DNA of 64,000 bases from Colias croceus (lineage: Eukaryota; Arthropoda; Insecta; Lepidoptera; Pieridae): assembly GCF_905220415.1 (NCBI RefSeq), contig NC_059551.1, positions 754,001 through 818,000 of the forward strand, in the 5' to 3' direction. The notes beneath the pieces were generated by a model. It saw only the letters and a program-made list of their open reading frames with translations, had not been told where the DNA came from and searched no databases. Shown piece by piece: positions 23,227-35,397 of this stretch; position 1 is the first letter of the stretch, and every line of letters starts with the position of its first letter. The position numbers and the translations under genes were made by a program.

Positions 23227-26200
23227 ATGTCACAACATGGATACCCTGAAAGACTATCGAATACATCGAAGGGCTTCCAGGAAGATGTGTCCAGCCAACA
23301 GACCATGGAAGTCTTGGTGGAAACCCTCACTGGGACAGCGTTCGAAATCACTGTCTCACCTTCCGACACTATTTTCGATATAAAGTCGAAAATATATAGA
23401 GTAGAAGGTGAGTATTGGGTTTTTCATGTGATTACACAATATATTGTTTCTTGTTATCACGCGTCATCTCGACAAAGAATGTCGTGGCTTTTGTACTGCG
23501 TAAATCATACAAATTTATTGCGTCTAGCTTGAACACTTGTTGATATGAACTAAATTATTTCCCTGTTATTTAAGGTCAGTATATCAGTAGATATCCTCAA
23601 AATAGTCCAATAAAATTGTCAGACTTTGAACTTTTAAATATGGTAAACAAAAGAATTTGTTGTAATGAATTAATTGTATTCTAATACATGTAGCATGATA
23701 AGAACTTATTAAAAATTATTTTAATCTAAAAACAATGACTAATAGGTACATTTCATAACATAAGTTTGATATGTGTTTTCTAATCATGCTTGTTACAGTC
23801 TGTAGAACATAAAGTTGTTATGATTATAGCTATTGGAGATTCCTACAAGGATATACAAGAAAACAGTTTCTTCATTGTTAATAAAGTAAAGAAAGAAATA
23901 CTTATAATGGGTGCAAATAACTTTCTCAAATATAACTTAAGTCTTAACATTAGTCCAATTTACTATTATCTATATGTTATTCAGTAAAAACTAATAAGTA
24001 TCCAGTTATCACACTCATAGTTTAGGTGAGATTGTTTCTAATATTTCATGGAATTTAGCCACAATTACAAACTACCTTTACTATTATGTTCATTAACTTT
24101 TTAAGATAATTAAAATAATTATTCTAAATAATCACAGATAATAAAGAGAAAAGATTTGATTGTATGTTTTGAATGTTGTTATGCATAATACTCAGAAACA
24201 ATAACAAAAGGTCCTTGAATCTACATTTTTGGTTAATTACTTTTGCAACTTCCTTCTTCCTTAGTGACATAATATTTATTTTTGCAAAAAGTTAATGTAA
24301 TTCATAAAATTTGCATAATTTCCTTCTCTTCATGTGCAATCATAATTGCTAGCATTTAATTATAAATAGGAAATATTCATAGACCTTTAATTTCAATTAT
24401 ACCAGCATCAATACTAAAATATTCTGTACATAATTAAATATGTAGGAAACACACAAATAACACAGAATAGTTTTCTTTTATTAAAAAAATCTACAAAAAG
24501 TCTAGGATGATTCATAGGATAATAATAATTAATTTATAAGCCAAATGGTAGCTTGGTTAACCAACCAAGCCTATGATTTGAACAAAAACCCTTTTGAAGA
24601 AGCCCCTGCTGTTGACTAGCCACAATCATTGTTCCTATCAAAGTGTATCACTAGCTAAAATATTGACTGTTCTGAATGCACAGTTTGATAATACCCTGAT
24701 TTATGTCTCAAATAATGAAATTTCATCACATGTTCTCTCAAAGACTGTACTCAATGAACATACTAGTTTTTGTTTAATTGTTCTTCTATATCTATAAATT
24801 AATTTTTATGTACATCTTGACTTTAATCAGAAATTATAAAATTTGCATAGAAACAGAAAATACATGGTTTTCTTTATAATTCAATGTCAGGAGCGGTGAA
24901 AGTGATGATTTCATCTGGCCTTCCTCCAAATTCAGTGAATCATCATGTGACATATAGTGCATATGATAGTGTTTAGCTAGTGACCACCTGCCATGTACTA
25001 TACTAATACAAGTCTGTGGCTTCACTTGTGTTTTATAGAGATAATATAGTTTATCTAAAATCGTACCTAGGATAACTCACTTCTAAAAAAGGAAAGCACC
25101 TTTTTTGAAATGATAATTTCAATACAATAACAATAATACAATACAAAAAGATTTATTTCAACCAAAACAGAACATACACAATATTAAATCAAATAATACA
25201 ATAAAGAAAATAACTATAATAGAACATGATATACAACAAGTTTTTAAACTACAAGAACAACAAGTGTGTGTGTGTATGCGTATTGGCTGCAAATTGGCCC
25301 TGGCTCAGCATATTGTTGTAGCAGCATGCTGCACAACGCTGATAATTCTGCCAGATACCCAGAAGAATAGTTTGCGCCTCCAATCAAGTATAAATAAATA
25401 TAATAAAATAGATAGAATAATTAATTATGAATAGATACTTAGTAGGGATAAATTACTGTATAATAATAATAAGAAACAAACAAAAAAAAAAAAATCATTA
25501 ATATGTATTTGGTCAAATGTAGGTAAGTCTGTATGAATATTGAATATGTATGTATGTGTTATATATAATAATTGGTGTAAGATTAATGATTTAGGATACG
25601 TACATATTTCAGTCACTAAAAACATTTAAAAAAATAATGATTGCAATGAAAGATGTTGTATTTATTATCATTTTGCTATTGCAGCAAATAGCAATAACAA
25701 TGTTATAGCTCAATTAATTTTAAGCTTCATAAAAACTTCTTATCTGCATTTTAATATGTAAAGCTTTTCCAACCTACATTTATATCCCATTCTACATTGT
25801 TTCCTTATTATTTTCATGAAAGAGTTACATATATCTATTATTAACTCAGGCCCCGGAACCACAGACACAATAGAAAATCTATTGTGTCTGGGACCGATTG
25901 GGCCGCTTGGGGCTCAATGGGTTAGATATTCATACTTTTGTGATTTTACGATCCAGGTATCCCAGTAGCGCAACAGCACCTAGTGTACAACCTCCGCGAG
26001 CTGGAAGACGCGCGTTCCCTCCGCGAGCAGTCCGTGTGCGATGGGGCGAAGCTCCGCCTGGTGCTCGGGCTGCGTGGTGGGCCGGTGGCCACGCGACGCC
26101 TGCCGCCGCCCGAGCCCTGGCATGATATTGAGCGGCTGCTTGCTTCTAAAAGGTAGTTTTTTTATTACTGATATTAAAAATATTTTTTTTGACGTTTGAC

Positions 26201-29200
26201 GTCATCACAATACAGCAGGGGCACCAACCTTCTGTTGATAATTTAAGTAAAAACTGATTTTATCAAGTCACATCTAGGTTACATTCTGTTTTATTTTTTC
26301 CGGTTTTAATATGTTGTTTATTTACTAATTGTTGTTCACATGACTGTTATTACTAATAAGATATGAATAAACTGCCTTTTTTAGAGAGTTTTTCTATTTT
26401 TAGCATCTCTTAAACAATGGAAGTGAGATTTTCTATGATTGCTAGATGTGAAATGTTACATAAAGTGTTTGTAATTTGATTTTTAGCTACTAATTAACAT
26501 GTAATTCCGTAGCGGCGAATGCGAGAGCAGCTCAGGCAGCGGGTGCAAGGTGACGGTGGTTGTGTTCCGCGAGGGGGAGCGCGTGAACATGCTGCGCGTA
26601 CGGGAGAACAAGGACGGCACATACTCGCCCATCGATAGCAATAAGTGTGAGTGTGAGTTGGGTTCAGGTGATGGTTGTGGTGTTATACCAATCCCAATTA
26701 AGGCAAAATAATAGGTAAAATGCACCAAAGTTCAGTATTTTTAGAAATTTCATACTTGACCACGTGAGTTTCGGTTTCGGCCTGGAAACCAGTTTCGGTC
26801 GGACACTATACCAATGTTGGTATACCGTATAGTTGTTACGGTCCAATACAAAACACGCTTGATGAGCGAAAAAATTGCTCACAACGCGTTGTGATCGCAG
26901 TTGAAAAGCCATAAAGCGCAGTGCGTGTTGTGGTTCTACTACAAGAGCTCACGACGCGTTGTATGTTGTGATATTTACAGAAAGACCTTGGCGAAATTTG
27001 TAGTGTGGATAACATGGCTACATGCTATTCCTCTTGCCGCGTTGTAGCACTACAATGAAGAGAAGCTATGCTAATTTTCAAATACAAGATGTCTGCCATT
27101 GTTGGGATGAAATTATTATTTTTTTTATTTTTTATTTAAAACGACTTTTTTTTATCTGTTCTTTTCTTCACAGACTCATCGTCCCTCAGTCACCTAGTGG
27201 AGTGCGACACGGACGAGTGTGTCATCGGAGCCTCCAGAGCCCCGGGGCCGAGCACCAGCGGAGCCCCCGGAGCCCCTGGAGCACCCGGAGCCACTGGGGG
27301 GCAGGAGAACGCGGTCACAATGGCGAAGATGATGCAGCTGAGGCAGAGGATGCACTCACTCACCACTAGGACGCCTGTTGGTTAGTGTTTGACGATATTT
27401 ATATGTGTTACTAGCTGTCCGCCCGGCTTCGCCTGTGGTTTCACCGTTAAAATAAAGTTCTCTTCTGCGTTCTAATAAAAAGTCTTTATTTGCATAATAA
27501 TTACAAAGATAACAAAATTACATCAAAATATAACATGAGCCATAAAAGGCATGCAAATGACACCAGCTCGGCATCAGGAATAAATCAAGAAAAAAGAACC
27601 GTGTAACCCCAAATTTAACGCGAGCAAAGCCGCAGGCAAAAGCTAGTTGTTCTACAGTTTTTATGGCTACAACTAGTACAAAAACTACAAAATGAGTAAA
27701 TATTATATACATATTATAATATTTACATAATAATTAATAATACAGGAAATGTGAAAGTTTGTCAGGTTTACAAGGTGAAACCGCTAAATCGATTTTTATT
27801 GGCATATAGATAGTTAAAGATTCAAGGTCATATATTTGTTATTTTTATTTTCAAAAAATTTCCCTTAAATAAAATTTGTAAACAACATTCTATTCAATAT
27901 ATTATACTTAAGGGCCCTTAGTAGGTGAAAACGGCAAAATGGACTGTTATCTATGAGCTATAATTGAAAATATTGAAGTATTTTCGCACTGAAATTTCTA
28001 ATATGTATTACAGAACGTATGTGTGATTGGATGACTGTTTCCAAAACACGATTGGAAAAATTTTGCTTGATAAAAAAAAATTCCTGAAGTTACCTCTAAA
28101 CATATAAATGCTCATTTCAACCGTATTTTACGATAATAATTCGTATAAAATCACAAATACATAGGTATTTACCTTCTCGATTTGGTGACTGTTTTAGATT
28201 TACCCTTACCTCAGGCCCGAATAGCTGAATTTTCGCTGACCGCCTAAGCCCCCTTAAGGCTGGTTGCAGAGCTAGACCGACCAACAGTGTGTACGTCAGT
28301 CGCGCTTGTCATATGTATGGAAATTCATAAAACCGTTCATAGCTAGACCGACCATACGCACGCGTATTGTCATGCGCATTAGTGTTAAGTCATACAATTG
28401 TTGATGCGTATCGTCCGGACCGACGGTACGCACTGACGGTCGGTCAAGCTCTGAAACCAGCCTAAGTCTTATGAAGTTTTCCAATTGTTTATTCATTATT
28501 TTTTTATATATCATCAGCATGTCAAAATATTCAAGCGTTGGATAAGAATATTGCCCACATGTTTTGCATGACTTGATTTTAATTTGATATAATTAACATA
28601 CCTTACTTTTACTAGACATTGTGAATGGTTCTCTTTAGTAACACTTAATTGTTTTAAAGACCCTTCTTTAACATTCAAAGGTAGCTTGTTTTTATATAAT
28701 ACTAGCTTTCCGCCCGCGGCTTCGTCTGCTTTATCAAAAACCTAATAAGTTATATATTAAAATCTTCCTCTTGAATCACTCCATCTATTAAAAACCGCAT
28801 CAATATATGTTGCGTAGTTTTAAAGATTTAAGCATACATAGGGAAAGAGATACTGACTTCATTTTCTATGACATTATGATCTCAAAATATTTTTGATAAA
28901 ATACTTCATGTTACTTTTATAATTTACAATCAGAAGATAACATGTAATATGTATGTAATGTACATGGTATTTTGACACAGAAAGATTTTTTATTGAAAAA
29001 TTATGTACAATTTTAATGATTTTTTTTGCAGGCAAACGAGATATACAAAAGACTAGAAGCGAAGAAATTTTATCCGTCCCTAGTTTACTAGACGATACCG
29101 AGTACCGCGCGTTCAGCCCGGCCGAGGACTCGTACCCCTATTCTCACGGACTCGAGTACTCACGAGGTTTAGAGTACTCACGAGGCCTCGAGTACTCACG

Positions 29201-32200
29201 AGGCCTTGAGTACTCCCGAGGCCTCGAGTACTCGCGAGGCCTCGAGTGCGCGAGAGGGTTGGAGTGCTCGTTGGGAGAGAGATACGCTTTGCTCCCGCCC
29301 AGTGCGGGTTCGGAGCCCGATTTGCCTGATGCGGATGACAGGTGTGTTTAATAATGTTTATTCAAACTCAGACATTTTGACCAGTCCATCTAACAATTAA
29401 CAGCGTATTATAATGAGTTTGATGTATTTTAATACCAAATGTTGCATAGTTTACAAAAATAATATTTTAGTGTAGATTTTCTAGCATTATGTAATTATAG
29501 CTCTAAGTACATTTAAACAAGTACAGTTATAAAATTTAAATTAGATTGGATAATTTACTATGTGTATGTTTGTATTTACCATGAATACGAGTTTAAAAGT
29601 GACCATTACAGCTAGCGCGCAAGAGCAACTTTTGTTTTCACAATCATTTAGTCTCTCCCATCAACTGTATGGGCTAGTAAGAATGTGCGCGCACGTAGCG
29701 ACGCAACTCCCCATACAGTTGATGGGAGAGACAAAATATGTAGTTGCGGAGACAAAATTTGCTCTTGCGCGCTAGCTCTTAATCATTGCACCATGTGATT
29801 TATTATTATTATTGAGTGTACATTATAATCCAAGTTTCATAATGGAAATAAACACACAATTATAATGATTGTACAGGCTGAAGCTATCGGACGCGCTGTC
29901 GGGCCCGATACTGGTGAAGCGCAACAGCGGCGCGGGCGAGCCGCCCGAGCGCGACACGCACCTCGCCTTGCGCGCTGACGCGGGTGAGTGCACAGCTTTA
30001 TCCTACTCATATTATAAATGCGAAAGTTTGTATGGATGTATGGATGTTTGTTACTCTTTCACGTAAAAACTACTGAACCGATTACAATGAAATTTAGCAC
30101 ACATATAGAGGGTAACTTGGATTATAACACATAGGATATTTTTTATCCCTGAAATCCCACGGGAACGGGAACTATGCGGGTTTTTCTTTGCAAACGCGGG
30201 CGAAGCCGCGGGCGGAAATCTAGTTTGTATTAATCCTACTATAATATTATAAACTAGCTTCCGCCCGCGACTCCGTCCGCGCGGAAAAATTAAGATTTTT
30301 TTCTACGTATTTTTCTGGGATAAAAAGTATCCTATTTTATGCCCAGGATAATAAGGTATAATTATACCAAGTTTCATCGAAATCGAACCGTTAGTTTTCA
30401 CGTGATGTCTTCACATACAGACAGACAGACAAAAATTTTTATATTCACATATTTGGGTTTGGCATCAATCCAGTAACACCCCCTGCTATTTATTTTTTCA
30501 ATATTTTCAATGTACAGAATTGAATCTTCTACAGATTTATTATATGTATAGATGCCAAAGTTTGTGAGGATGAATGTGTATTTGTATGTTTGTTACTCTT
30601 TCACGCAAATACTACTGAACCGATTAAATGGGGACTTAAATTGACACATAGGATAGATTTTATGGGCCGGAAATCCCACGGGAACTATAATAAATACTTA
30701 AAACTATAATAATTAAAATCTTTATTTAGGAGTAACAAGAATCCATTACATTTCAACACAATACACAAAAATATAAGATTGATATGCCACTAAAATCATT
30801 GTATTCATTTTCAATAACATTACTGGTAAAATAGCTTAGTTAGAGTTTGTTGTGTGTGTTTTGAATATTGTCGTCGGTGGCCGGCTTTATATTTAAAACC
30901 TTTATTGGTTTTAACAGTTTGTAGAAATATTTAACTGAATACTATGGCATTTGACTAAAACACGAGATTGTCTATATTTTATACTATGTTTGAATAAAGG
31001 GCATTGAAACTTTCTGGTATATCAAACCCGCCGCCATTTTGATTTTTTTTCAAAATCGCGGCGCACGATTAAAGTGGTATGTATGGATAGAGGATACATA
31101 GACAAACAAAAAATGTCTAATAACATAGTACCCTAAAGCGTCACATTACCGAGATATTTGGAGGTAAATAACGGTTTATTGGAAGAAAGTAGATAGATTC
31201 ATTACATAAAAACATACATACATTACATAAAAATGTAAGTAATGTAATGAATACCTACTTTCTTCCTGTAATAATAATAATCTACCTGGGAGTGATTATT
31301 TGGAGATAATATTATGCATATAGACACGTATTATGTCTATTTTTAGTGTTTGTCGTACTCATAAGTGAATATTTACCTCCAAATATCTCGGTAATGTGAC
31401 GCTTTAGGGTACTATGTTATGAGACATTTTTTGTTCGTCTATGTGTCCTCTATCCATACATACCACTTTAATCGTGCACCGCGATTTTGAAAAAAAATCA
31501 AAATGGTCGATATGCCAGCGTCCATACAAAAAGTTTCAAACCCCTTTAAACATTCACATAATGTTGTTATTTATGTATTTGATTTATTTTGAGTTGTGTT
31601 GTATATGCTTCATTTTTAGGTGCAAGTTTCATCAATTCTAATAAATTTCAAAGACTTCTACTTATCAACATAATTTAACATTCCAGGTCCGCTAGTAGTT
31701 GGCGAGAGTGGCTGGCGAGGCCGAGGCTTTGGCTCTAGTTCCCAACTGGCCGGTGGAAGTCTTGCTGGCTCATTAGCCGGAGGACTGACTGGCTCGTTAG
31801 CTGGAGGACTGACTGGCTCACTGGCCGGTGGACTGGCCGGTAGTCTGGCCCCAGGGGCTGTGGGTTCGTCGTCAGCGTTGCACGTGCGGAGCGCCCGCCA
31901 CGCGGCCAGGGCTTCGCCCCCGCTGTCTGATGCGCTCTTCTCTTCGTCCACGTCGGATTTGGAGCATTTGAAGAGAAATAGGTGGGTAGGATCAAGTGAA
32001 AGTGATTTTTTTTTAAGATGACGACTAGTACTTTGTATAATTTCTTCTTATTTTTTATAGTTACATTTTTTTATAGCATGTTCATTATTTAAAGTTAAAT
32101 AGAAGTAAATCATATTAGAAAATGTATTTGTAACTGGTAATTAGGTAAAACACAAAACATACATTGATTTTTATTAAATTCAACTAGTTTGATCAGCCTT

Positions 32201-33252
32201 TAAATATAAAATAAACTGCCTGCTTTTTCGGTTGTTTGAACTGCGTGATTTCCATAACGTCATAACACATATTTCTATCAAAAAAATCACAAATTCCAGA
32301 ATCCTGCCAGCCCTAAGCCGACACCGTAACCGCGAACACTTACACCTGAGCGACGAGCGCCTGGATACCGACCAACCCCCAACTATCCAACCCCCACAAC
32401 CCACACAGCCCTCACAACCCCCACGGAACAAGGAAGTCGGCAGCGAGCGACGACAGCGGCGCATAGACAAGATCACGGAACTGGAACAGAAGGAACAGAG
32501 AGAACAGCGTGAACAGAAAGAACAGAAGGAACAGCGGGAACAGAAGGAGGAGAAGAAGAAGATAAAGATTCGGTGCGCGTTCTGCAAGAAGCGGTTGAGT
32601 ATAGCGACGGTGCACACGTGTAGGTGTGGAGTCGAATTTTGTGCGCCGCATAGATATGCAGAGGTGCACGGGTGTGCGTATGATTATAAGGTGGGTTGAG
32701 TTTTTTATTGTAATTAAGCTGAAATAATAATAAAAAAAACTTGCTTTGGTTATAATATTATTTCTCTTGAAGAACAGGACTTGACATTTCAATTGAGGTA
32801 ATGTCATCCTCATCATCATTTTTAAATCATGATGACATCAGCCTGACTTTAATATTAAATTTAAATTCTTAACTTTGATTAATTGATTATCATGATTCCT
32901 TTGATTTAACAACAGTTGCAGTAACGTCACAAATAGACGCAGGATCGATACTTTTCATCATTTTTGATTCAAATATTAATTTTGTATAATTTAGCATTTG
33001 GAAGAAACACACAATTCACTAGTTGCACTTTTATTGGTTTTTGAATGTGATTATTTCAAAAAACACGACCAGTTACGTAGCAGCATCGTGAAGTATAATT
33101 TATTATTCAAATTCATTTATTTCCTTTATTTTATTATTGTATCTAATTTATTTTATTAATAAATAAAACATATATAATTCCAGGCGGGAGCCCACCTGTA
33201 CCTGCAGCGCGCGAACCCGCTCGTAAGCGCGCCGAAGCTGCCCAAGATATGA
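23227..33252 (+). CDS. ZFAND4: AN1-type zinc finger and ubiquitin-like domain protein
   Basis: Nine exons join in frame to 629 residues: 23227-23407, 25957-26152, 26513-26646, 27174-27380, 29032-29341, 29877-29983, 31687-31981, 32300-32690 and 33184-33252. Exons 1-2 encode a ubiquitin-like fold (METLTG-like VETLTGTAFEITVSP, then LRLVLGLRGGP). Exon 4 has the conserved MAKMMQLRQRMHSL helix. Exon 8 carries the AN1 zinc finger with Cys/His in order: CAFC, then CRC, EFC, PH, and VHGC. This domain order is that of ZFAND4/ANUBL1; its cellular role is poorly known, presumably in ubiquitin-linked protein quality control. Exon 5 has five tandem GLEYSR hexapeptides and two decayed ones; exon 7 has repeats of GSLAGGLT; exon 8 has a charged EQKEQRE run. 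Introns are full of mobile elements. Exon joins were placed by eye. Confidence 0.9.
25862..25890. repeat. Short perfect hairpin
   Basis: CAGACACAATAGA, loop AAA, TCTATTGTGTCTG: a 13-bp perfect stem 67 bases before ZFAND4 exon 2. Flanking GGCCCC and GGGCC extend it imperfectly, suggesting a tiny palindromic element. Confidence 0.7.
27411..27650 (-). mobile_element. Degenerate Helitron-like fragment
   Basis: Starts CTAGCTGTCCGCCCGGCTTCGCC and ends near GCGAGCAAAGCCGCAGGCAAAAGCTAGT (both quoted in part). Two tail-like ends face each other, so two fragments or a rearranged copy may be present. In ZFAND4 intron 4. Confidence 0.45.
28254..28465. mobile_element. TIR element (MITE) with TTA/TAA ends
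   Basis: Left TTAAGGCTGGTTGCAGAGCT and right AGCTCTGAAACCAGCCTAA are inverted repeats of about 18 bases. The inside is repeat-rich with GCTAGACCGACC twice and a GACCGAC...GTCGGTC inner palindrome. A TTA target would suit PIF/Harbinger, but the class is uncertain. In ZFAND4 intron 4. Confidence 0.65.
28703..28880 (-). mobile_element. Helitron-like non-autonomous element
   Basis: Begins ACTAGCTTTCCGCCCGCGG, reverse of a Helitron 3' hairpin plus CTAG, followed by the shared AACCTAATAAGTTATA and GAATCACTCC blocks. In ZFAND4 intron 4. Confidence 0.6.
29147..29267 (+). repeat. Coding minisatellite, 18-bp units
   Basis: Within ZFAND4 exon 5; tandem 18-bp units (consensus GGCCTCGAGTACTCACGA) encode GLEYSR five times, then two diverged units with Cys. 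Units differ by synonymous changes, so the peptide looks retained. Confidence 0.85.
29607..29779. mobile_element. Palindromic MITE, copy 1
   Basis: Ends AGCTAGCGCGCAAGAGCAA and TTGCTCTTGCGCGCTAGCT are inverted; further in, TCTCTCCCATCAACTGTATGG pairs with its complement (quoted in part). A second copy of the same family lies at 44025-44185. In ZFAND4 intron 5. Confidence 0.8.
30008..30223 (+). mobile_element. Helitron-like non-autonomous element
   Basis: Inner blocks TATTATAAATGCGAAAGT, TGTTACTCTTTCACG and CCCACGGGAACGGGAAC, then a 3' GGGCGAAGCCGCGGGCGG hairpin and CTAG. An interrupted relative lies at 57165-57573. In ZFAND4 intron 6. Confidence 0.65.
30251..30440 (-). mobile_element. Helitron-like non-autonomous element
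   Basis: Begins AAACTAGCTTCCGCCCGCGA (reverse of a 3' end) and runs through CTGGGATAAAAAGTATCC and a CAGACAGACAGAC stretch. Tail-to-tail with the element at 30008-30223. In ZFAND4 intron 6. Confidence 0.6.
31010..31545. mobile_element. Fold-back element with ~165-bp inverted arms
   Basis: Left arm about 31010-31175 (AAACTTTCTGGTATATCAAA ... ACCGAGATATTTGGAGGTAA) and right arm about 31370-31545 are inverted copies with few changes. Inside, a second nested inverted stretch (TACATAAAAATGTAAGTAATG region) is seen. No coding capacity. In ZFAND4 intron 6. Confidence 0.75.
31774..31860 (+). repeat. Coding repeat, 24-bp-type units
   Basis: Within ZFAND4 exon 7; repeated units encode AGSLAGGLTGSLAGGLTGSL-type peptide, a low-complexity Gly/Leu/Ser segment. 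Confidence 0.8.
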
Positions 33253-35397
33253 GTGATAATAAAGTGTGCAGTGCGGTTGTGTAGTGATAGTGTTAGTGAT
33301 AGTGCAGACCCACTCAGTGTAAAACCACCGCTGTGAGGTGGTTACGTCCTTCAAATTTCTTTTCAAGTGCCTGTCGAGATGAGTTTTGGAACGAAATGTA
33401 TGTATCTTTTGACTAATTTAATGATTGATTTAATTGTATCAAAATTTTTTTTTGTGTTTGGAATTTTAAGATTTTTTTTACACTTTCCCCCTTCAAAACC
33501 AGTGTACAACCGCACTCGTATGTATGGACGGATATGTCATAACGTGAAGTGTCTTATTGCTAACGGTTACTAACTATACATATATCCATTGTTTGTTTAT
33601 ATTAGCTGTAACGTCACTGGGGAGTTTTTCCGACTACATGTATACACTGTTGCCTAATGATAAGGTTGACTCGGAATTGTTCAATTCACCAATTGATTTT
33701 GATTTGGGTATTTTAAACCAATTTTTGAGTGAAATAAACGATGTTTAAATATTGATGTAGCATGCTTGCCGTTAATGACATGTTAGTGACTGCTGTTTAA
33801 ACATTGGTTATTTTGTTGACGAATGTTGTAAAATATCACGTGGTTTTATCCATATCTCTAATTTGTTGGTGAAGTGTAGCTATGTTACTATGATCCAAAT
33901 ATGCTGTAACCACACTTAAAACATGTTAACTAAAGAACTCAGTGTTTGAAGATTTATAAGCCCAGTTATAATTTGTTTAATATTAAAGTTTATTAAAAAT
34001 ATCCTAAAACAAATAAAGATTAATGACAAAACATGTTTCAGTGCGGGTTGCAATGTGTTTGTACGTTTGGAGACTATAATAAGCCCTGCTTGCAAATAAT
34101 TATATTCTATATTGTACAATAATTTTCAGAATTATAAATACTTTGAAAAACTCCTGCGCGACCCGGGGCGTATCCCCATTTTTCGTATTCTTAGTTGCTT
34201 GTACTAATTGGTGGGAAAGGAAAAAGTGGGGGGGAGACACTCGCTCGATTTTATTTGTAAAATTACAGCGAGGCGGGGCACCTAATGAATGTGATATATA
34301 ACTAAATTAAGTTTAAAATGTTATATAATGCCATTTGTGTGTTTGTTTTCGTAATTAAATATAATTAATGAAAAAAAAAATTATCAAAAAAATATATAAA
34401 TATTAATAAATATAAATAAATACTCCGGTTATGACCTTAGTTGAGGTGCTTTGTGCTAGTTTGTACGGTTTCTATATTTTTCCGTTGTATATTGTAATGC
34501 ATAGATTAATGCTTTATTTTCTGTGGTCGGTGTGATTATGTACAATGTGCGCGAGACGCGACGCGACGAAGAGTTTTGTTGTCGTCGCTCGCGTGTCGCC
34601 GGCCTAATATTCACTCTGATGTTGATTTGGAATACCTCGTGGGTATTTCTGTAGAAGTTTTGATACTTCTGTTATAAAATTGTCTATTATTCAACATTGT
34701 ATGTCGTCTACATCGAGTATTGTGCTCTAAGTGGTGTTAATTTAATATTGTAGCAACGATTTTGTACAGTTTTTTGACCAAAATATAAAGAATTTTCGAA
34801 TTAAATCACAATTCTGTGCAATTTTTATTTTGCTTTTTTGTTGTTAATGTTTGAAATAGTTTGCATTAGTTCAATTTTTATCGTTAATTTTGTCTGATTG
34901 AAATACAATTAAATAGTTCTGTAGCAATATGTGTATGGCAAAGAATTAAAACCTATTAACTTAGGAAACTTATATTTGAGGCTAACATAGTAATGACCAC
35001 TAAAACTCTTCAAGATTTTTTAATTTCTTTTGGTGCACAAAAATATGAGCAGTCAAAAAACGTTTTAAATTTGTACTATAATATTTAAAATATATCTAGT
35101 ATTATATATAATGTCCTCATACTCGCAGGTTACATTGCTGCTGGCAGTAATTTATTATATTTATGTAATTATTGTGATTATAAAAATATCTAAAATTATA
35201 ATATGTATTATATGAAAAAACAATTGTTACTAGCACTTACCATTTAGAGCAAATAAACCACGTTTTCGTACTAGACTGTATATTTAAGTTTATAGAATCA
35301 TTTTATTTGGGAGAATAATTTTGGCTGATTTTGAAATAAAATATTTATAATGCGAAAGCGATATCTGTATTTCATTTTACCTTTAAGTACATTTTAT
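33253..35397. other. 3' UTR of ZFAND4 and spacer
   Basis: No coding exon recognised; the frame at 33557-33748 is open but has no family features. AATAAA-type signals occur at several places (for example near 34012 and 35335). A GC-richer patch at about 34540-34605 has CGCGAGACGCGACGCGACG-like sequence of unknown meaning. Confidence 0.5.

Noticed and set aside
33557..33748. 63-codon frame after ZFAND4
   Set aside because: Lies in the presumed 3' UTR; the reading looks plausible but no acceptor or family match ties it to the gene.
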